A stretch of DNA of 64,000 nt from Pleodorina starrii. Lineage: Eukaryota; Chlorophyta; Chlorophyceae; Chlamydomonadales; Volvocaceae. The stretch lies in NCBI GenBank assembly GCA_030267565.1, contig BRXU01000029.1, positions 541,001 to 605,000 on the forward strand, written 5' to 3'. The notes beneath the pieces were generated by a model, which searched no databases, had not been told where the DNA came from, and worked only from the letters and a program-made list of their open reading frames with translations. The position numbers and the translations under genes were made by a program. Below are positions 11,788 through 24,092 of this stretch, piece after piece (position 1 is the first letter of the stretch; every line of letters begins with the position of its first letter).

Positions 11788-12251
11788 TGTAAGCGCGCTG
11801 GATGCCGATGCCCTTCCGAGTCCATGGCTCGGGATGGCCGCATACCGTACCCCGTGCTTTCCGCTCGTTTTTGCCCTGGCGTCTTCCCCCGTTCCCAAGC
11901 TTGAGGCTCGGCGGCAAGGTCTCCCGAAGCGCACAGCTCACACTCTATCCCCGTGCCGAGCCGGATGCTTTCCTGGACGATGCCCGGGGGCGCCCCCCGC
12001 TGTGCCCCCGCGTTGCAGCGTTAGCGCACTAATGGATACGTCTCGGGTTGGGACCTCCATCCGGCGCCTCACCCGAAGAAGGGGTTGTCCTCCGCAGTCG
12101 GGTTGGTCGGGTTGGAAACAGCTGAGGTTCCGAACGAGACCACGGCGCCGCGGCGCGGGGCGAGACCAGCCGTGGGGCGCGCCGAGAGGGACACCTAGAG
12201 GGACATGTTTTATGACGTCTTGATCAAATCCAAAGGCAGCCTAAGAGCCAT

Positions 12252-12256
12252 TCTTA
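12252..12256 (-). terminator. possible TGTAA poly(A) signal for the TPR/HAT gene
   Basis: The TTACA at this position reads TGTAA on the minus strand, the usual poly(A) signal of volvocine algae. It lies about 450 bases after the stop codon; other spacing is possible. Confidence 0.3.
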
Positions 12257-12700
12257 CAGCCCGCTTGCCGACTGCCCAGTCGCAATCGGGCTGGCCAGTC
12301 CATCATTATTTGATACCACGTCAATGTAAATACTTAAAAAGCGTTCGGCCCCTTGCCTTTCGGGGTACTGGTCGTGTTTAACCCTCGCAGCCACAAAAAA
12401 CGCACCACGTCAGTCTTCTCCAGCGTGCTCCCGATAGTAGGTGCCCTTAAACGGGCCGCAGTTGGAACCAACTGAATGCGTCCATGAGATGCTATTTCCG
12501 GTCGGGCCCATGTTCGGGCCCGAAACAGGAGGGCCATTTTCTAACCGCTCGAGCCTCAGCAGAGAAACGTGATAAGGAAATGTACAATGGTATGGAAGTC
12601 TAATCAACGAGAATGAATGATAATAGGACTGAAGAGTGCACCTGAAAGCCATACATGGTACCACGATAACGTTGCCGACCCACCGACCCACAGTCGTCCG

Positions 12701-13233
12701 TCATTCCGTTTGCTCCGTTGCCCGCTCCCCAGCATCCCCCGCAATTTTCTTCCACTTCAGAACGTGTGAAAGGCTTCCATCAAGGGCCACTGCCTTCTCC
12801 AGCAGCTGTTTTGCTTCACAGGTGTTGCCTCGTTGCAATTCCAGAAGGCCCCGCGCCTGCCATAGCTTTGCGGACTGCGGGTTAGCAGACACGCCCCTGT
12901 CCAGAACGCTTCCGCAAGCCTCATACGCCAGGTAGGATGCTCCCCGTTGCATGTAGCGCCGCTTGCTCATCTGCAACATCGCACGAGCACCAGTGGACGA
13001 GCTGGCATCAGAATGGGACATAACAAAAGTTGTACCTGTGCATAGCTTATCCATGCTTTGTCATTGCCGGGCTCGCGGTTGAGCAGTGCCTCGAAAGACC
13101 CAGCGGCTTCGTCAAAGCGCTGCGCGCGAGCCAAAGCCAAGCAGTCATCGTAGCTTGCTGGCTGCGACTGCTGTTGTGCTTGCGTCGAGGGTGGGACTTG
13201 AACATCGCACCCTTTGCCAACTGAAGTCGTCAT
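12701..13233 (-). CDS. small TPR/HAT-repeat protein, two exons, 155 residues
   Basis: Exon 1 is 13233-13036 (66 codons, ending at CAG/GTACAA). Exon 2 is 12970-12701 (89 codons plus stop, after a TTGCAG acceptor). The join is in phase 0. The start is the first ATG of the frame that leads into the repeat region. A Gln/Pro-rich N-terminus is followed by helical pairs: YDDCLALARAQRFDEAAGSF with NREPGNDKAWISYAQ, then ANPQSAKLWQARGLLELQRG with CEAKQLLEKAVALDG. These are TPR/HAT-type repeats, as in RNA-processing adaptors of chloroplasts (the MBB1/HCF107 class), but only about three repeats are present, so any role is inference. It ends in charged residues. The nearest TGTAA on this strand is about 450 bases downstream. 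Confidence 0.65.
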
Positions 13234-13239
13234 GGATGC

Positions 13240-14818
13240 CCTCGGAACCGGCGGCAATTGTGATCTGTATTTCCCACAAGTCGTTCGGCAGGCGTCTTTT
13301 TCAATGTATTGTAGTACATCATTTCCTGAATGGCTTTTAGAATGCGCAGATGCCCACTGATCGAAGTTCAACACCGTCGGTCGTTGGTGAATTACGTCAA
13401 TCGATTGACAACGCAGAACCCCTTCCCCAAAAGCAACTCATTATTAAAACGGAGGCTTTGTATTTTGTACTTCGGACGGGGCCCCCAGCAGTATTACGCC
13501 GGGCTACCCAGGCGACACTTCGAGCCTTTTTTGTTCTTCAAAGATTGATGCAATGTGCTATTTATCTGGTTTGCAAGACATGCACGGCAGCAACCGGCCA
13601 TCGCGGACTCCATTGTGACATCGTATTGGGTTGGCAGATAGGCACATGGCCGCAGCAGGTCATCACGGTCGCCTCCGTGGGGCTATCTGGGCGCGTGGGT
13701 ACTGTGGGTAAGGGGCTTTCTGCAGGGCTGGCGCACAGAAAACCTCCACGAAAGCGGACAGCATTAGATTTCTCACGCACGTTCACGAGCAACTTGATGT
13801 GCATCCAATCGTAAGGCGCAAACTGTGTTGCATCCGCTTTGACCGATTCGGGTTTGCAACGGAGGGCTGTCCATCCGCCGATAGCGCCGATATACGATAC
13901 CGGCAATCCTTCGCCGTGTGTTATGTGCAGTTAATTACTACTGCCTCATACCTGTGTATAAAGAGTTACAATACTGTATGATAGTCCTGCCAGCTATGGG
14001 TGGTGGGCGTCCTCGATGTCGTACTCCAATGCGAGTATCCTTGCTTGTTGCTTCGGTTCGTCTATAAAGGCGGACGTTGATCTTCAAGGGCCGTCTAAAC
14101 GTTTGCTTTCGAACTTTATACCATTATGCTTCCGCAGTTCTCTCGTTCTACGTCACACCGTGCCGGCGGTGCCAAAGGGCCAAATCCGCCGTGGCTCCGT
14201 AGAAACTTTTTTCCTACGCTACGGTGGGACGAGCGCAGACGAGCATCTCCATAGAAATACCCCTATTCATCCGTCTGCAAGGAAATTGCAAAGCCCCGGG
14301 CACAGCGTGATTATCCCAAGCCGCGATTATGACTGCAATCGAGAGTGGAATGGGCTGGTAAGGGTCGCCCGCACGCAGTGTTATTGTCCCCAGTGGCCAG
14401 TGCCCCAGGCCGCCGATTGTTTTTGGGCGTGCTCCTGTACAAGGGTTCTGCAAATAACTTGCTTTAACTTATATCATCAGCGCTTGTCGGGAACGGCAAA
14501 AAGAGCTACAGATAAGAGTGGGGGGCTGGGGACCAGCGGCCAGGTCAAGGGCCCACGTCCACGCCATACAGGAACAAGTACCAAGCCCGAAATTGGCCCA
14601 ACGCATTTACTTGTGTTGTTTCATGATACAAGTTCGCGCGAGTTGGTAAGGCCCAAACGAGCCTGGAGATTCATGAATCGCGGACCAAGCGAAGCCAGAA
14701 AAGGGAAAGAAAGGACCGAGCAAAAAAATTGTCAGCAATGCGCAAAAATAAACTACTACCCTAAAGTCACAGTACTGTTCGTCAACCCAAAAAAAGCTAA
14801 TAATTCAGAGTTGGTGCC
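13240..14818. other. intergenic, no gene recognised
   Basis: Lower-GC sequence upstream of the TPR/HAT gene. A plus-strand open frame at 14016-14852 is long for the composition but has no recognisable domain and ends inside the terminal repeat of the element that starts at 14819. Part of it (about 14632-14730) resembles sequence beside the LINE at 32.8 kb. Confidence 0.4.
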
Positions 14819-15601
14819 GGTACGGGTAGGTTGCCCTTATTCGGAACACTGAACACTTTGCGAGCAAATATAAATTTGAGCTTGCAACCTTTTCAGCCAA
14901 ATACCCTATCAGAGGTCCGTACATATGTCCTCGACATGCTGTAATTTTCGTATGCAAAGATAAGCAGGTCCTTGCGCAATAACCCTCAAAATGTGGTACT
15001 GGGTACGCTCGCCCCTAAGTGGAACAAACGCCCCCAATCTGGAACACCGCCCAACGGCCAAAAGTGCCAGCCTTTGCGACGCGCGACTCCTGCAAATGCA
15101 ATGTTGCCATTATATATAATGTCCGGTCACTTTTGTGTACATATGTCACTTAGCAGAGGTCACCTCGCGTGCCTAGTGGCCCCATGCGAGACACTCGCTT
15201 CCCGCCGACGCGCGCGGCCGGGCCCCTGGGTCGGCCCTTGGACGGAGCGGGAGACTTCTTTGCTCTCGTCATTTGACTGTATGGGTAAACCTATGTATAC
15301 TTCTTAACAAATAGCACTTGTATATCACTTCAAACGTCCTTCTTGCAAGTCTGGCGCTGTATCGCTCAACCAGCCCTAACCAGCACGTCAGGAAGTGACG
15401 ATGCCGCTTCGTGGTTCTTACAAAAGTCATTGTTTCTCACAGCACCAAGCACCTAGCGCATGCCCAAAATTTACCGTAGATTGTCCATACGTTAATGTCC
15501 CTGTTGTAATTTTCTGACGATTTTTGGTGGCACCATTTCGCTAAATAAATTCATCGTTCCATATAGGGGACTGTTCCGAATAAGGGCAACCTACCCGTAC
15601 C
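14819..15601. mobile_element. short non-autonomous DNA-transposon-like element with terminal inverted repeats
   Basis: Positions 14819-14848 recur as the reverse complement at 15572-15601. The shared 30 bases include GGTTGCCCTTATTCGGAACA, preceded by a GTACGGG run. The interior (about 720 bases) is lower in GC, has no transposase-like frame, and contains GGAACAAACGCCCCC and GGAACACCGCCC as related sub-repeats. This fits a MITE or an internally deleted element. No clear target-site duplication is seen, because the TIR edge runs into a degenerate GTACGGGTACGGG tract. Confidence 0.6.
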
Positions 15602-15684
15602 CGTACTCCAGCGACGGGCAACACATCTGTAATTGTATTCAGGCGCATTTTACTCAATAACGTTCGTTTGGAGACCCTCACGAT

Positions 15685-18600
15685 ATGTCGACGAATGCCG
15701 ATGGATCGCAAGACGCCGGCGCAGGGGAGCGTTGCGCTCTCCACCGCGCGCCCCACGCGCTGTACACAGAGAATCCGCCACAGCTTGTCCACATACAATC
15801 CATGCATCGGCGACACATATTATTTGCGCAGCTGGGGCTTCCGTTGAGCCAACTTCCGGGCAGCATCATCCTCCGAGAGGCGCATCGTCGGCAGGTTGCG
15901 AACCAACGCTTCGAGCGTGCAGCCAGATATCTACAAAAACTTAATGCATTGGCGACATCGGCTGCCGCTCAACAGAGCTCCGCCGGGCGCGCGTCCTCCG
16001 CCCCGCGGGCCTCGCCCAGGGTTCCCATTGGCCCTGCCGGCACGCAGCTCACCACCCACAACACCGTTCCGGACAACACAGCAGCTGCCAACGCCTACAC
16101 GCAGCAATCACGAAATACGCCCGGCAACTGGGCTCTTGGGGGCCCGTTCCCTGCCGGCGCCACTGCAGCGGCGGAAGAAGCGAGTGGCTCAACGACGGCT
16201 ACAGCGTCAACGGCAGCAGCCGCAGCGGCAGTAACAGCAGCAACAGCAACCCAGATCCGCGAAGCGCCTACACCCGCAATCGACGCGGCAAACGCAACGG
16301 CACCAGTGCCGGCGGGTTCCGAGCCCAGACCCCCTGATGCCCTCCCATCAAGTGGGCAGCTCGGACCGGCACGGAGCGGCCCTTCGGCCAGCTCTGCAGC
16401 AAACCGCAGCACAGCCACCGCCACCGGGGGTTCGGTTCAGACCCAGGTCCCACCAGCGCCCAGCGAATCGGCAAGCCAGGCGCCACGAACTTCGGGACCG
16501 ACCACCGCCGCCGCCGCCGCCGCCTCGCCTCCGGCCGCATTTGCACGCCAGGCGTCACCGTCCTCGTCAGACAGCAGCACTGAGGGCGGCGTGGATGCCG
16601 CCCTGGGCCCCACCCAGGGCTCTGCAAAGCGGCAGCCCGCGGCGCAACCGTCGCCGCCGTCGTTGCCGCCGCCGCCACCGCCGCAGCAGCATCAGCGCAA
16701 CGGCCGCCACGGCGCAATTCAATGGGACGCTCCAGACGTTGTGCCGGGATGTGATTGGACTCCGTCGCTGGATCTGGATCTGCAACGGCTGCAGTCATCG
16801 GCCGAAGACGTGGCGGCAGCTGCGGACGAGCCCTCGGAGGCGCAAAGTGGTGATGGCAGCAGTGGTGGTGACGGCAGCAGTGGTGGTGGCAGCGCCAGCG
16901 GTGGCAGCAGTGTCTGCGATGAGGGCAGCAGCGGCAGCAGCATTGACGGCAGCGGCAGCAGCAGTGACTGCTGTGGCGGCTCCGGGTCCGGGTCCGGGTC
17001 CGGTGGCAAATGCAGCGGCAGCAGCAGCAGCAGCGGCGGCACAGGGCCCGCTACCCGCCAACTCCAGACCCCCGGTGACATCACCAGCGCTGAGCAGCAG
17101 CCGCAGCCGCATCCATCGCAGCAGTCACCACAGCAGCCACCGCAGCAGCCACCGCAGCAGTCACCGCAGCAGCACTCGCAGCCACGTCAGCCGCAGAAGT
17201 CACCGCAGCAGTCACCGCAGAAGCACTCGCAGCCACGTCAGCCGCAGAAGTCACCGCAGCAGTCACCGCAGCAGTCACCGCAGCAACGGAAGCAGGGTCC
17301 GCAGGCGCACAAGCCCATCGCACCACAGCACGAGCCGCCGCGGCCCGAGACGTCGAGGTCGTCGCCGCACCAGTCGTCGACTGCGGCGGCGGCGGCAGCC
17401 TCTGCGGGCCGAGGCGGTGAGCAACCCAGCGGACATGTGAAGGCGCTGGCCGCACAGCCGGATTCTGAAGCGGAGCGCTGCCGCTGGCGCGACTTGGCGG
17501 CGAAGCTCCAGCGGTATCTGTTGGCCGAGCGAGAAGCGGCGGAAGCCCAATGCCTCGTCTCACAAGCGGAGAAGGGGATCCTCCATTGCAGCGGTGGTGG
17601 TGATGGTGGCGGTGGCCGGGAGCGGCGGCTGCGTGGCGGCAGCGGCGCCGCCGCCGGCGTGGCGGCGGCGGCGGCAGCGGCGGACGCTGTCAAGGCCGCC
17701 AAGTTGCGTCTCGCGGAGTTGAGTATGAAACGAACGCAGAGCTTGCAGGCACTCGTGGAAGCAGTCAGAAGCTTCCAGGTGTCTGCGTTGGCGTCGAGGC
17801 TGATGGAGGAGGGGGTGAGAAGGCGCGCTGGCGGGCCAGCCGTGGTGGGTGCGGCGGTGCGGCCGCGGCCCCGGCCCGCCGTCGAGTCGCTGCAGCTCTT
17901 TGGCGAGGTACGGGACGGTACGACGGCGTGGTGTTACGAGCACGGAAGAAGCCGGCGGGTTGCCTGGGCGGGACTCGCTTCGTTACGGGAGGGAGGGAGG
18001 GAGGCTGTTGGGGGAGGAGGGCCTTATGCTGTGGGAGCGGTGGAGGGAGCTGGCTGCCCGTGATGCCGATACCGGTACTTGAGTTTGGATTAGGGTTTTG
18101 GGGGGTTTCTGGGGGTTTTAGGTTTTTCGCTGTTTTACCCATTTTGCCCCTTTTTCGCGTCCGTCTCCTGCCTGCCCACCTTCCCGCAGCAGGGGAGTTC
18201 CGGCCGCGGCCTTGCCGGCCGTGCCGCCCTGCTGGTGCGCTGCCTGCTGTTGGTTCGGTCCTGCTTCGTGAACTATCGGAGCCTGAAACCGGAGGCTGCG
18301 GAGTTTCTGCGGAGGGACGCGGGCGTCATCGTATCGGCGCTGGCGGTGCACCACGGTGGGTGGGTGGGTCGGGCGACCCGTGGGTCGGGCGACCCGTGGG
18401 TGTGAGTGACCCATGGGTCGGGGCGACCCGTGGGTCGGGCGACCCGTGGGTTGGGTGACCCGTGGGTCCGGCGACCCGTGGAGTCGGGAGACCCGTGGGT
18501 GTGAGCGACCCGTGGGTCGGGCGACCCGTGGGGTCGGGTGACCGAGTGGGTCGGATGACCGAGTGGGTCGTGTGACCCGTGGGTCGTGTGACCGAGTGGG

Positions 18601-21600
18601 TCGTGTGACCCGTGGGTCGTGTGACCGAGTGGGTCGTGTGACCCGTGGGTCGTGTGACCGAGTGGGTCGTGTGACCCGTGGGTCGTGTGACCCGTGGGTC
18701 GGGCGACCCGTGGGTCAGGTGACCGAGTGGGTCGGATGATCCGGGTCGGGTGACCCATGGGTCGGGTGACCCGTGGGTCGTGTGACCGAGTGGGTCGGGC
18801 GACCCGTGGGTCGGCGAACTTCTGGTTCAGATTCTTATTTCCCTCGGTTTGGCTGCGGTTAGTTTGTCTTCACTTGGATTGGTTTGGAATGGTTTAGTTG
18901 GGTGGGAACTGACTAGACTATCAGAAAGGGGAAGTTTGGTGATCCCCTCATAAGGCGTGACGAGGGCAGAGCGAACCAGGTCTACCGCGGCCTGTTCCCG
19001 CCGCAACGTCTACACCGGGTACCCGCAGCCGGCGCGCATCTCACTCCCATTCGGCTGTGAGCTTCGGCTTCGGTCTGATGTCGCATGGGTTGGAAACCCG
19101 GACACCTTGATCCCTTTCCGCGGCCCCTCTGCCCCATCCCCAGCCCCATCCCCGGCCCCTCTGCCCCATCCCCGGCCTCCCTCTGCCCCCTCAGGCATCT
19201 CACCACCGCTGATGCTGCATGAGACTCACGTGGTGGGCCAGCTACTCAGGTTCTTGCAGGTACGGCTGTACTGCAGTACGGCAAGATGCCGCCGCAACAC
19301 CACACGTGCACGGATTCCCATCTGCACAAAGACCCAGGCACCCCCCAGGCCGCCTACCGACGCAACCCAACCCCCGAAACACACACACACACTTCCCCCG
19401 CCCCCCGGCCCCCCGCCCCCCGCCCCGCGCAGGAGCAATACGACATGACCGATGTCGTACTGTACGGCCTTGAGCGAGGCCTGCACCCGCACATCACCAC
19501 CATGTCGTTTCTGGTGGCAGTGGCGCGGGCGGCGCTGTCGGATGCCGTACTGCTGCGGGACGAGCAACAGGGCGGCTCTGCGCTGCAAATCCTGATGGGG
19601 GCTCACGTTAAGGCCATGGAGGACGCTTGGGGGGCGGTGCCGGAGGCCGAGCGCGCCGCCGCCGCCGCCGGCGGCGGCGGCGGCGGCGGCTGGCGGATCT
19701 TTGAGGCAGCGTATCGGGCCCATATGGCCTATACGGTGGGAAAGATCGACGAGGCGAGCGGGAGAGATGGCGGCGACGGAGGAGCGTCATCATCGGGGGT
19801 CGGCCCGAGGCGTCCGGAGGATTTCGCGCGGGCGCTGCGGGCGGCGGTGCTGGCGCTACCGCGGCTGGCGCTGCGCGGCGCCGCTGGCGGCGGCGGCGGC
19901 GCGAACAGCGTCGGCGGCGGCGGTGGTGGTGGGATAGGAGAAGGAGGAGGAGGAGGCGGAGGAGGCGGCGGGGTGCTGTGCGACACGGCGGTCCGGGGGG
20001 AGCGCGCTCTTTTGGGCCGACTGCTGCTGTCCGTGGATCTGGAGCAAGTGGGTCGGTGGGTCGGTGGGTCGGATAGCCAGCCAACCAGAACAACCGCACT
20101 CCATCCCACCCCCTGTTCCCAACCCAACCCAACCCCACCTTGCCTTCCCCTCACCCGTCCCTCGCCCCAACCCGCCCTGCCCTCCCCGCCCCGCGGGACT
20201 TCTGTTCCCTACCCCGCCACCCCCTCTCAGCTTGCCCCCCTGCCGTGATCGGATGACCTCTCCCTCTCAGCCCCGCTCCTCTTCCCACCCCCCTAGCTTG
20301 ACCGTCATTACCCCTGCCCTTCTTCCCCCCTCTCCCCCCCTCTGCCTCCCCCCCGCCCCAACATACACATACACATACACACAGCGCCTGACACACTGCC
20401 AGGTGGTGAAGGGCCCACACGCGATGTTGCTGACGCTGTGTCTGGCGGCGGCTCTGGGGGAGGCCCGTCGCCTGGCCGCCTCTGGAGCTGTGGCTTCGGA
20501 GCGGCTGGAGCCGCAGACGTCGTCGTCGCCGCGGGTTTCGGAGCGGGTTTCGGAGCGGAAGGATGAGTCAGGGGTGCCCGGGGGCCCGGTGGCGTTGCAG
20601 CTGATGACGAGTGAGGTTCTGCGGAGAAAGCACTCGGTGGGTTGAGAGCTGAGAGGCGAGAGGCGAGGAAGGGGGGAGGGGGAGGGGGGGGGTAAAAAGA
20701 AGATACCGCAGCGGAGAAGGAGACGGCGTTAGCGAGAGGCGGGTGTTAGGGTTAGGGGTCGTGCGTCTGGGGTGCGTATATGTGGTGGTGGGGCGGGGAG
20801 CGAGCCGGAGGAAACCCGAAACCCACACGTCCAACGGTCTCGGCGGGGCCGCCCCCCCAAGCTGCAGCCGTCTCGACCGTTGACCCACTCCCGAAGTCTT
20901 CAGCTGTCCCGCTCCCTCCCCCTCCCCCTTCCCCTCCCCCCGTCGCCGTCCCTCCGCTGCGGTATCTTCTTTTTTACCCCCTTTTCCGTACAACAGGACG
21001 CCGCACAGCAGGGCGTGGTGGCTGTGCAGTTGCTGCCGTGTCCCCGCCGCCTGTACGACAGAGTACGGCAACACGATGTGACGAGCCTGGTCATCCCGTT
21101 TGGGAGCGAGGCACCGGTGCCGATGTTGGAGTGAGTACGACATAGGCTGCCATTCTTAGTAAGCCATGTTACGCGCGGCGGCGTTGCCGTACGTCGCCCA
21201 CCAGCGACTCACGGGTCCACTGAGAAACGACCCACCCAATAAAGTCGAGGCCGTGCCGTGCTTCGGGGTCGTCATGCCGTGCTGCACTGTGCTGCGCTGT
21301 GCTGTGCTGTGCTTTGCACGTGTGCAGGGACTTGGCTGCGACCGACCCCGTCACGGGTCTCAGCCCGGCGCAGGGGCGGCTGAAGCAGCTGGTGGGGGCG
21401 TCGCTGCAGCGGTCGCAGGTGGCGGTTCTGGCGCCGTCGAGCATGTTGGCATTACAAGCGGCGGTGATGATGCTGGCTCAGGTTGGTTGGAGAGGGGTGG
21501 AGAGGAGGTGGAGGTGACACGGGGGTTCAGGGTTTCTGAGGGGTGGAGAGGAGGTGGAGGTGACAGGGTTTGAGGGTTTGAGGGATGGTAGAGGAGGTGG

Positions 21601-23007
21601 AGATGACACGGGGTTTTAGGGTGGGAGAGGGGTGGAGAGGAGGTGGAGATGACACGGGGTTTTAGGGTGGGAGAGGGGTGGAGAGGAGGTGGAGATGACA
21701 CAGGGTTTTAGGGTGGGAGAGAGGTGGGGAGGAGATGGAGGTGACACGGGGTCGGGTTAGAGGGGTGGTAGAGGAGGTGGGGTTGGAGCTTGGAGGGGGT
21801 GGTAGAGGGGGAGGGGGAGTTGTATAGGGTGAGAGTTAGGTAGGTCAATCCGAATGAAGTGCGGGGCTGAGGCCCCCCTCAGCCCCTCACCCCCGTCGGG
21901 GGCGATTGGACTTCGAATGGTTGGAGGGGCAGAGGGCGCTGGCGTGTTGCAGGGGAGGAAGGGAGGGTTGAGGCGTGGAAGGGTGGTGCAGGGGGAGAGG
22001 GCGGAGAGGGCGGAGAGGTTCGACCAATGCGGCATGCGGGGGAAGGGCCGGAGGCGGCGGAGCTTTGGGGGGGGGGGTAGGCGCCGTCAGGCTGGGCGGC
22101 TTCCCGCCGTATGGGCGGCTTCCCGGTTCCCGCCGTTCCATCCCGGGCCCTCCTGCCAAGCACACAGGCAAACCCTCGCCATGCCTCCTCGCCTCCCTCG
22201 CTCGCCCCTCACCCCTCACTCCCCTTCCCCACCACCCCGCTTGCATTTCTTTGGCCAACCGGTAATTGATACGCCATGGGGCCATCGACCCCTTTGGGGC
22301 TGTTGCCTGCATCTCACCTACGGCGCACACACACACGCACGCAGAAACACACACACATACACACACGCCGGCTTCCCTCTCCCTCCCTCCCTCCCCCTCC
22401 CCCTCCCCCTCCCTCTCGACAGTGCCGTCAGGAGCTGCGTATGGGCCCCGACCGGGACTTGCTGGTTCTGCCGATGTGGCCGGCAGCGAGGGACACCGAC
22501 CCATGGGTCAAGGCCTGGGGCACGGCGCTGCTGCGAGCGACCTGCGACGACGGATCTTCGTCGCCCTCGTCCAGTGCGAATGCGGGGGACGACGCAGCGG
22601 CATCGCCCAACCCGCATCCCGCCAGCGGCAGCAGCAACTCCAGCAGCAGGAATGCGAATGCGGGTGCGAATGCGAGTGCGAGTGCGAATGCGGGTGCGAG
22701 TGCGGGTGCGGGTGCGGGTGCGAGTGCAAGTGCGAGTGCGGGGGGCGACGCGGCGGCGTCTCTGGCGGGGGCGCGGCTGAGGTTGCGGCCCGAATGGCGC
22801 GTGACGCGTGCCGTGGCGATGATGGAGGCGGTGGATGGGCTCCTGCGCCTCTCCAGCGGCAGCGGCGCCGTCGCCGCCGCCGCCGGCGCGTTGCGGCCGC
22901 TGCTGCTTGATTTCGACCCCTTCAGCGTGTCGCGGCTGCCCCTGCCGTGGCTGGTGGTGCTGGACTGCTCGCCGCGCGGCGAAGAGATCGGACTGCTGCT
23001 GACATGA
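15685..23007 (+). CDS. large low-complexity protein of unknown function, nine exons, about 1424 residues
   Basis: Exons: 15685-17907, 18193-18355, 18955-19056, 19195-19259, 19433-20047, 20403-20636, 20997-21130, 21328-21481 and 22423-23007. Every junction has GT/AG and the phases agree throughout. The first exon is one 741-codon frame. It has a compact N-terminus ([20 protein letters not shown]), then Ala/Ser/Gln/Gly tracts including an S-P-Q-Q repeat near 17100-17290, then a helical stretch ([19 protein letters not shown]). Later exons look ordered: [63 protein letters not shown], and the C-terminus [19 protein letters not shown] recognise no domain. It may be specific to volvocine algae. 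Conserved-looking blocks embedded in runs resemble scaffold or regulatory proteins, but no function is assigned. No TGTAA was seen near the stop. Confidence 0.62.
17101..17291 (+). repeat. in-frame Gln/Pro/Ser coding repeat
   Basis: A tandem array of CAGTCACCGCAG-type units with an interleaved longer unit (HSQPRQPQK occurs twice). It encodes S-P-Q-Q and P-P-Q-Q repeats inside exon 1 of the large plus-strand gene. Confidence 0.85.
18356..18830. repeat. minisatellite of GTGGGTCGGGCGACCC-like units
   Basis: About 30 copies of a roughly 15-17-base unit alternating GTGGGTCGGGCGACCC with GTGGGTCGTGTGACC(GA). It starts exactly at the donor of exon 2 and fills the second intron. Each junction of neighbouring units creates the palindrome GACCCRYGGGTC, which also occurs alone elsewhere in the window. 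Confidence 0.9.
20690..20735 (+). repeat. intron repeat family R2 copy
   Basis: Contains the R2 core AAGAAGATACCGCAGC followed by GGAGAAGGAGACGG. It lies in the intron after exon 6 of the large plus-strand gene and is mirrored by an inverted copy at 20951-20985 in the same intron. Confidence 0.75.
20951..20985 (-). repeat. intron repeat family R2 copy (inverted)
   Basis: Reads CCGCTGCGGTATCTTC on the plus strand, the reverse complement of R2. With the copy at 20690 it could form a hairpin across about 250 bases of the same intron. Confidence 0.75.
21482..21790 (+). repeat. intronic minisatellite, G-rich unit of about 45-60 bases
   Basis: Five to six imperfect copies of a unit containing GTGGAGAGGAGGTGGAG and TGACACGGGGTTTTAGGG, directly after exon 8. 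It includes TTTTAGGG, the Chlamydomonas telomere unit, singly in several copies. Confidence 0.8.
22655..22745 (+). repeat. in-frame hexanucleotide repeat in an exon
   Basis: GCGAGTGCGGGT and GCGAAT-type hexamers in tandem encode alternating Ala with Asn, Ser or Gly in the last exon. Units of six bases preserve frame when copy number changes. Confidence 0.85.
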
Positions 23008-24008
23008 CAGTGCGGGGCGGCGATAGATGGTTGGCGGTCGAGTGCGGGCAGCGGCATGACTGCCCCGCCGCGGCGCGGCGCGGCGCGGCGCGGCGGCTGC
23101 GGCGGCTGCGGCGGCTGCGGCGGCTGCGGCGGCTGCGGCGGCCGCGGCCGCCGCGGCCGCCGCGGCGGCGGCTGCTTGGGTGTCGCCGACGCCTGCCGCT
23201 CATTAGCAAGATATGAACCAACAACCAACTTGCAGCGATTTCGTGGAAATATAAATATAAATACATATGTTATATCTTTATATGTGTCTGCTACAGGGTT
23301 GAGGAGTGCGTTAACTCCCAAACAACCCCCATTTGTCGTACGGGCGCTCGCCGACGTGCGTTTTTTGGGAGGGCGGGGGGCCCGCCTGCGGTCGCAGCGC
23401 CGCCCTCCATTCGATGTTGGCTGGCTCGACAAGTTTTGCAGATGCCCGCCAAAGAGCCGAGCCGACGTAAGGGGAAATGGCCGGCGGGTGCCGCACACTT
23501 GGACTGTGTAGGACACTGTGCATTTGCCGTACCGCACCGTACTGTACCGTACGCTGCTGCAAAACTCGCAGTGTATTCATACATCAAACATCATATATCG
23601 GACACGGTTATTCAGGGAATCCGGTCGCGTGGCGCTGGTACTGTTGCATTTGGCCTTTCGCGTTTTCGGGGCTTTACGATTTTTATTGAGGTTTTAATTG
23701 ACCGTCTTGGCCCGCGGGTAGTTGGCGGCGACGGAGACTTTGGTTGGCGGCGGCGGCAGCGCCCAAATCCGTACCAAATCCGTACTTTCCTTTGGTGCGC
23801 CGCCTACGAGGGCAGCCGTGATACCGATATCTGCGCCACCCCACGTATTTCGGTGCGAATGGCGAGAGCTGCGACCCTAACAGCTAACACAATATGCTCA
23901 TGAGCACCGGTAACCGACGACCGCGAGCTGTAGCTGGAGCACTGGCTGGAAGAGGTGTTTCCAGCGCTTAGTGGCATTATTATCCAGCTTGTTATCCAGC
24001 TCCTCTGT

Positions 24009-24032
24009 AATTAATTAATTAATTAATTAGTG
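24009..24032. repeat. TTAA microsatellite
   Basis: Five to six TTAA units in an otherwise GC-rich spacer. Confidence 0.9.
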
Positions 24033-24092
24033 ACAGCCTGACTGGCTTACTTCTAGCATCTGGCTGCCGTACGCTGATTGTTGCGTGTGAGC

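Noticed and set aside
14016..14852. 278-codon plus-strand open frame
   Set aside because: No domain, unusual composition, no splice partners, and its end lies inside the terminal repeat of the TIR element; treated as non-coding.
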